From positions 1-27,431 of the IMG/VR virus record IMGVR_UViG_3300035220_000380: a stretch of DNA of 27,431 nucleotides, one strand, 5' to 3'. The notes beneath the pieces are model-generated. The model was given only the letters and a program-made list of their open reading frames with translations, was not told the DNA's origin and did no database searches. Position numbers and translations under genes: made by a program. Below, in pieces: positions 23,590-27,431 of the stretch; the stretch's first letter is position 1, and each line of letters begins with the position of its first letter. The DNA comes from a virus.

Positions 23590-23982
23590 CTAGCATGAGA
23601 AAGTTTCTGATACTTCTCCATCTTCACCAATTACCATTATTTTGTTATTAGCCATTTTATAAGAGCCTCCTTCAAGAGGTTCTTCGCAACTGCTATCGGT
23701 AAAAACATTATCTCCAGCTACTGGATAAGTACCAGAACCGTTATGAAAGTAAATAATTTCTGGATCTAGTTCACAAGCTTCTTTTGACTGCTGACTACCA
23801 GAAAAAGAAGTGCAACTACTAGCAGACTGACCGTAAAAGTCATTAGCTAGTTCTATATTACTAGTCACTGTAGGTGTTGGTAACGTAGAGCCAAAAGTAT
23901 ATAAAGACATATTAGAGCTTGCTTGACCAAACTCTGTAGCTATAGCACTCATGGATAACGGACCTGATGTTGGTAGAGCCAT
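23590..23982 (-). CDS. Cysteine-containing tail protein (130 aa)
   Basis: A 130-aa protein with MALPTSGPLSMSAIATEFGQ at the start, followed by SNMSLYTFGSTLPTP and a second part (about 57-130) with cysteines and beta strands: YFHNGSGTYPVAGDNVFTDS and KIMVIGEDGEVSETFSC. The N-terminal G-P-L-S-M-S-x-I-x-x-E-F-G pattern occurs in phage tail and adsorption proteins. Five cysteines suggest disulphides in an extracellular domain. Its start overlaps the S74 gene's stop (TAATG) and it ends with TAG. No chaperone or anchor module is seen. It is probably a receptor-contact or fibre-attachment protein, from context and composition. Confidence 0.65.
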   Translation of the reverse strand: MALPTSGPLSMSAIATEFGQASSNMSLYTFGSTLPTPTVTSNIELANDFYGQSASSCTSFSGSQQSKEACELDPEIIYFHNGSGTYPVAGDNVFTDSSCEEPLEGGSYKMANNKIMVIGEDGEVSETFSC

Positions 23983-24656
23983 TATTTATTTTTTAATTCG
24001 TTAACTTCGTTAGTTAATTCTTTTATAGCTTCTATTAGTAATGGTACAATTTTTTCATACTTAACAGCTTTATAACCGCTATCTCTAGTGGTAACTACGT
24101 CTGGTAGTATTTTCTCTATTTCTTGAGCTATAACGCCTATATCATGTCCACTATTGCCATGAATCTTTTCTTTCTCTATCCAATCAAACTCTATACCTTG
24201 TATACTATTTACTTTATCTAAAGCGTTATCAATAGTTTTGATATTGTCTTTTAATCTAATATCAGACGTAGAAAAAGCTACAACATCGTTTGAAGCATCT
24301 ATTCTGCCATCGGTAGCAGAATTACTTATATTACCTACAGCTATAGATCCAGTACTAACTTTTAAGTCACTGCTAAAAGTTTTAATACCAGCTACTGTTT
24401 GGTTGCCTGAAGTAAGAACTGCTCCTGAAAGTGAAGTTAAAAATCCAGAGTTATTAGTAAGTTGACTAGTGTTAGTAGGTATTGTAGTGCTAGTAAAAGC
24501 ATTAGGACCTAGGTTTTTTTTCTTAACAACTCCAGACTCTTGAAACAAGGCGCTTACTGTTTCTTCGCCTGCATCTGCAATACTAGACAGGGTTAGTGTG
24601 TTAGAAAAAGTACTAGCACCACTAACTGTTATACCATCTAAAAAATTTATTGCCAT
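23982..24656 (-). CDS. Short tail fibre with peptidase S74 intramolecular chaperone
   Basis: A 224-aa fibre. Residues 1-12 (MAINFLDGITVS) match the 465-aa fibre's start (MAINFLDNIQLN), a second type of anchor module. The middle is a fibre repeat region (GFLTSLSGAVLTSGNQTVAG). From about 129 there is a peptidase S74 domain: S131-D-I-R-L-K136-D-N, with the likely Ser/Lys dyad S131 and K136, then GVIAQEIEKILPDV at 174-187, and VKYEKIVPLLIEAIKEL at 198-214. S74 domains assist trimer assembly and then cut themselves off just before the serine. Its gene lies four bases after the 465-aa fibre. That the other fibres lack an S74 domain raises the idea that this one also helps them in trans, which is unproven. 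Confidence 0.9.
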   Translation of the reverse strand: MAINFLDGITVSGASTFSNTLTLSSIADAGEETVSALFQESGVVKKKNLGPNAFTSTTIPTNTSQLTNNSGFLTSLSGAVLTSGNQTVAGIKTFSSDLKVSTGSIAVGNISNSATDGRIDASNDVVAFSTSDIRLKDNIKTIDNALDKVNSIQGIEFDWIEKEKIHGNSGHDIGVIAQEIEKILPDVVTTRDSGYKAVKYEKIVPLLIEAIKELTNEVNELKNK

Positions 24657-24660
24657 TTGA

Positions 24661-26058
24661 TTAAGCTACATTAACTAATAAAACTCTGTAAGCACTATCT
24701 GCAATAGTACCTACAAAAGCTATAATTAAAGAAGCTTCCGATCTTGTTACTTTAGCGTATACTGTTTCTCCAGCAGCTGTTAGTACTTCTGTTTTTACGT
24801 TTATAGCTGTAACACCAGATCCAAAAGCATTGGTTGCATTAGTTACATCAATAGTAAAAGTAGTTATTCCACCAGATGTTGCTTTTGTAACACCATCTAG
24901 CGCAGAGTTTAAAAGTAAATTTATACCACTAGCCCCACTACTCATATAGGTTTTTAAATTACTAGCTGTTATGTTAACATTTTCCTTAGTAGCACTCGCG
25001 TCACTCAATATAAAAAGATCATCGTCAGCAACAGATGTAATTGCTGATAATTCATGGATTGAAAGTCCTACACTTGCTGTACCAGAAGTGTAACCTACTT
25101 CAATACCTTCATATCCGGAGGTAGTGTCCGAAATAACATTGCCAATACCAACATTAGTTGATGTTGCTAAGCCAACATTATTTTGAACAGTTACCCAGTC
25201 ATTCAATGCTGTTGGAGAATCGCTTTGAGCAAATAAGAAATCACCTACTTCAACAGTTTCAGTAAAGAAACTACCAGCAACTGTTACAACATATGCCCAA
25301 CCTTTTTCAATGTTTGACGATGGCTCTGAATCAAGATCTGGCTCATTGGTAGCGGCATTGTAACCACCTTGGAATACTAAGTTACCAACTACAGCATTAT
25401 CAACATAAGTTTTGTTAGCGGCATCTGTTCCAGCTGTAACCGTATCTACACCTTGGATACGACCTGTTCCACCCAGGGTTATATCACCACCAGTAACGGT
25501 TAAGTCTCCAACTAAAGTTACATCATCTGGTAAACCTATAGTTACAGTACCATTATTTTGTGCTGTTTCAGTTATAGCTATTTCATTAGTTGTTCCAGCA
25601 AAAGTAACAGTAGATTTTACTCCTGTGCTAGCGCCTGCAGCCGTTAGTTCTATTTTAGCACTATTACTATCACCTGCCGTGACTGGTAGAGTGTAGGTTT
25701 CTTGAGTATTATCATTTTGCCAAGGGACGTTAACAACCATTTGGTCGGAACTATTAAACTGTATACCGTATGTTCTTGATGCTGTGGCTGAAACTGTATT
25801 AGCTGCTACTGATTGATCTGTGTCAGAAAATAGTTTAACACCACCTAAAATACTCGCAGTAGCTGTTGGTAGTACAGTATCTTCTGTTAATGAAACCCAA
25901 GAAGAACCATTCCAATACTTTAAAATATTTGTACCTGAATTATATATAATATCTCCAGTTTGTTGACTTTCTGTTGGGTCTGAAGATACAAGACCTATTC
26001 TAGCACCTAAAAGTTGGTTCTGATTAAGCTGTATGTTGTCTAAAAAATTTATTGCCAT
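24661..26058 (-). CDS. Tail fibre with MAINFLD anchor module (465 aa)
   Basis: A 465-aa Thr/Ser/Gly-rich fibre. It begins MAINFLDNIQLNQNQLLGAR, then GDIIYNSGTNILKYWNGSSW (36-55), a form common in fibres. Repeats with VDTVTAGTDAANKTYVDNAV lie near the middle. Around 340-370 there is VADDDLFILSDASATKENVN, similar to the N-terminal element of the YTYP fibres. The C-terminus (TVYAKVTRSEASLIIAFVGT) is a short tip domain. No chaperone domain of its own, but the S74 protein is encoded four bases downstream. Its own start lies four bases after the 112-aa gene. A receptor-binding role is likely from architecture. Confidence 0.82.
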   Translation of the reverse strand: MAINFLDNIQLNQNQLLGARIGLVSSDPTESQQTGDIIYNSGTNILKYWNGSSWVSLTEDTVLPTATASILGGVKLFSDTDQSVAANTVSATASRTYGIQFNSSDQMVVNVPWQNDNTQETYTLPVTAGDSNSAKIELTAAGASTGVKSTVTFAGTTNEIAITETAQNNGTVTIGLPDDVTLVGDLTVTGGDITLGGTGRIQGVDTVTAGTDAANKTYVDNAVVGNLVFQGGYNAATNEPDLDSEPSSNIEKGWAYVVTVAGSFFTETVEVGDFLFAQSDSPTALNDWVTVQNNVGLATSTNVGIGNVISDTTSGYEGIEVGYTSGTASVGLSIHELSAITSVADDDLFILSDASATKENVNITASNLKTYMSSGASGINLLLNSALDGVTKATSGGITTFTIDVTNATNAFGSGVTAINVKTEVLTAAGETVYAKVTRSEASLIIAFVGTIADSAYRVLLVNVA

Positions 26059-26062
26059 TGTA

Positions 26063-26401
26063 TTAGTTTAAATATGCTTTTCCTGAGAAGGGTGCACTAA
26101 ATGTTACTATTATTTTATCTTTATTTATATATTCTATATTACCTATAACCACTTCATTTGACTCGTTTACAATGCTTACTGAAGGAAACTTATGTAAAGT
26201 GTGGTCAATTGTCCAAGTAGTGTTAGGAACTCCTTGAGAGAAATTAAAAGTCCCTGCAATTCGGTTAACAAATTTAGCTATATCCTCTATTGTAGCGTTT
26301 CTTGTCCTAAATCTTGGGTCTTGAGTTTCTGAATCTGATATTAATGCCTCATCTTCCGCTACAACCGGAGCTTTTAGTGGGTAAGAATTTATTATTGGCA
26401 T
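26063..26401 (-). CDS. Small tail protein with YP anchor and C-terminal tip domain
   Basis: A 112-aa protein made of a shared N-terminal module (MPIINSYPLKAPVVAEDEAL, related to MAIIYTYP of the two other fibres) and a C-terminal domain (about 58-112) reading NTTWTIDHTLHKFPSVSIVN, then NKDKIIVTFSAPFSGKAYLN. The W-x-I-x-H and final F-S-x-P-x-S-G-K-A-Y-L-N patterns are those of phage tail-tip or fibre C-terminal domains. It is the shortest of the group and lacks repeats, so it could be the hub to which longer fibres attach, or a separate short tip. The gene lies seven bases after the 246-aa gene. Confidence 0.75.
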   Translation of the reverse strand: MPIINSYPLKAPVVAEDEALISDSETQDPRFRTRNATIEDIAKFVNRIAGTFNFSQGVPNTTWTIDHTLHKFPSVSIVNESNEVVIGNIEYINKDKIIVTFSAPFSGKAYLN

Positions 26402-26408
26402 ATTTTAC

Positions 26409-27149
26409 CTATCTTTTTTTAGTAGGATTGTTTTTAACGCCAGTTACTGGGTCTGCTAGACATGTAGATTTTGTACAAATGCCATCACCTTTAACATCGC
26501 TCTTATATTGCGCATTATTTTTGTTTCTTTTTATAGCTTTTTTCTTACTACGTTTACTTTGTGGCTTTGTGTTTTTTCTAAGAGCTTTATTTGCTTTATT
26601 TTTTTCTCTTTCTTCTTTTTTAATTTCTCTTCTAGTTGGTCCTCCCTGACCTTCACGATCCATTCCTTTTCTGTATGTAGATGATGGGTCATCTGGTGTA
26701 TCGTCCACGCTCATGCTACCGCCTACGTGTCTATTCTGTAATGCAGATAAGACACCGCCACCTCCTCCAACAATTCCTGTAAGAAAACCAGCAGCTGTTT
26801 TCATAACTCTATCTTTATTTCTCTGTTTCTTAAAATCTTTAGCAGTTGGTTGTTGAGATGGAGATTTACCATAAGGAGCTGAAGTCCATTTTTGTATTGA
26901 TGTATCAAACAGCTTACTTTCATTTGAGTTCATTTCAGACTTAGGTACTTCTATAGTTACTTTACCTCTTTTATTAGTTTTAGTAATGTGATCTTTTGCA
27001 TAACTAGATAATTCACCACCACGTTTTATGTATTTATTAGGATTTATCCTAACTTTCATGTTATTGTTAGCCTTTTTCTTGAATATGTTAGCGGAAGGCC
27101 CGAACATTGATACTCCTGATAGGGGATTGTTGTCTTGATTATATGCCAT
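26409..27149 (-). CDS. Basic, disordered virion-like protein at the start of the gene cluster
   Basis: A 246-aa protein. It has an N-terminal part with NNPLSGVSMFGPSANIFKKK (7-26), a central segment with basic and Ser residues, a Gly-rich hydrophobic stretch (about 118-137, AAGFLTGIVGGGGGVLSALQ), then GGSMSVDDTPDDPSSTYRKG and a long Lys/Arg/Asn-rich tail (about 170-246) with two cysteines near the end. The element G-x-S-M recurs at 12-15 and 143-146, like the one found in other proteins of the cluster. No known domain. It is the first gene after a 282-base non-coding region and probably the first of the transcript. A role as DNA- or membrane-associated virion component is only a possibility. 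Confidence 0.55.
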   Translation of the reverse strand: MAYNQDNNPLSGVSMFGPSANIFKKKANNNMKVRINPNKYIKRGGELSSYAKDHITKTNKRGKVTIEVPKSEMNSNESKLFDTSIQKWTSAPYGKSPSQQPTAKDFKKQRNKDRVMKTAAGFLTGIVGGGGGVLSALQNRHVGGSMSVDDTPDDPSSTYRKGMDREGQGGPTRREIKKEEREKNKANKALRKNTKPQSKRSKKKAIKRNKNNAQYKSDVKGDGICTKSTCLADPVTGVKNNPTKKR

Positions 27150-27225
27150 AATTAGTTTTTTAGTCTTAATATAAGATATTACACGTGTTTACTCGTTTTT
27201 ACATGTACTATATAGAGTAAAAGGG

Positions 27226-27269
27226 TGACATTAGCCCCTTACTATTCTAGATCTAAGGGCCTATTGTCA
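27226..27269. promoter_or_regulatory. Hairpin with 16-bp near-perfect arms
   Basis: Arms TGACATTAGCCCCTTA (27226-27241) and TAAGGGCCTATTGTCA (27254-27269) pair at 14 of 16 positions with a 12-base loop that contains TCTAGA. On the plus strand it is followed by GGTTTTTAT, on the minus strand by CACCCTTTTAC, so it could act as a terminator in either direction, though both T tracts are short. It also lies about 77 bases before the first start codon and would be at the very 5' end of a transcript from the candidate promoter next to it, where stem-loops can stabilise mRNA. Confidence 0.5.
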
Positions 27270-27274
27270 TGGTT

Positions 27275-27303
27275 TTTATATGTAGAGAAGTGTAGTATTA
27301 CAA
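27275..27303 (-). promoter_or_regulatory. Possible promoter for the minus-strand cluster
   Basis: On the minus strand TTGTAA (27298-27303), a 17-base spacer and TATAAA (27275-27280) match a sigma70-type layout with ideal spacing. Transcription would start around 27268, at the outer edge of the hairpin at 27226-27269, about 118 bases before the first ATG at 27149. It does not match the Bacteroidota consensus (TTTG, then TAnnTTTG), and AT-rich DNA gives such matches by chance, so confidence is low. Confidence 0.3.
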
Positions 27304-27431
27304 TATCAAAATTTTGTTTTGTTTTATTTAGAAAAGTCAATTTTAAATTGCGGGGTTCCCCAACATTTCGATGTTATGTTTCGTATATATCCATATGGTC
27401 AGAACATTGTTGTGTCTTACTCAATACTAAT

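Larger units (their letters stand above)
27150..27431. other. Non-coding region at the upstream end, rich in inverted repeats
   Basis: No open reading frame of useful length occurs on either strand. Besides the hairpin and possible promoter listed separately it has palindromes ACACGTGT (27181-27188), TACATGTA (27200-27207), CAAAATTTTG (27307-27316), CAATTT-T-AAATTG (27338-27350), GGGGTTCCCC (27352-27361) and AACAT-TTCG-ATGTT (27362-27375). It is the only gap over 100 bases in the window. It may be a promoter or operator region for the minus-strand cluster; no tRNA is seen. Confidence 0.6.

Noticed and set aside
27352-27375. GGGGTTCCCC followed by a TTCG-loop stem as part of a tRNA
   Set aside because: No acceptor stem, anticodon arm or D arm can be placed around it, and no GTTCGA-type T-loop is present.

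Overview
This 27.4 kb window is part of a tailed-phage genome: the virion-structure, packaging, chaperonin and lysis region. All 35 genes I can support lie on the minus strand, so transcription runs from right to left. Many neighbours overlap by a few bases (ATGA or TAATG junctions), which suggests one or a few long polycistronic messages. AT-rich DNA, A-rich leaders without clear Shine-Dalgarno sequences, and the character of the proteins suggest a marine Bacteroidota (flavobacterial) host. The head genes (TerL of 741 aa, portal of 795 aa, probable scaffold, major capsid protein of 486 aa) recall crAss-like and other uncultured marine phages. That placement is from memory of the families, not from a search.

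Layout in the direction of transcription. (1) 27431-27150: a 282-base non-coding region with a near-perfect 16-bp hairpin, several palindromes and a possible promoter. (2) 27149-18106: an adsorption block with two basic or disordered proteins, an N-terminal anchor protein with a tail-tip domain (112 aa), a 465-aa fibre, a short fibre ending in a peptidase S74 chaperone, a 130-aa Cys-containing tail protein, a 1213-aa repetitive fibre and a 291-aa fibre. (3) 18038-15908: a small conserved protein, then GroEL followed by GroES, the reverse of the usual bacterial groES-groEL order. (4) 15905-11710: a 387-aa protein with a pre-toxin-like hydrophobic segment, a probable winged-helix protein, two large disordered proteins and a 55-aa protein. 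(5) 11709-9195: a lysis-like cassette with a 51-aa membrane protein, a T7-lysozyme-type amidase, a membrane coiled-coil protein, four tiny basic proteins, an HExxH metallopeptidase-like protein and a holin-like protein. (6) 9193-7557: small proteins, including a 197-aa protein that reads as two GroES-like domains in tandem and a possible small terminase. (7) 7560-1: TerL, portal, scaffold, major capsid protein and the start of one more gene that leaves the window.

How the parts fit: the head genes build and fill the capsid, and the long capsid and fibre proteins are plausible clients of the phage's own GroEL/GroES. The fibres share short N-terminal modules that probably dock them to a common baseplate or tail hub. 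The amidase, holin-like and metallopeptidase-like proteins would open the cell.

Points most worth a second look: the tandem GroES-like protein next to the terminase, the pre-toxin-like protein, the recurring G-x-S-M-Y-D peptide in several unrelated proteins, the HExxH protein in the lysis cassette and the structured right-end region.
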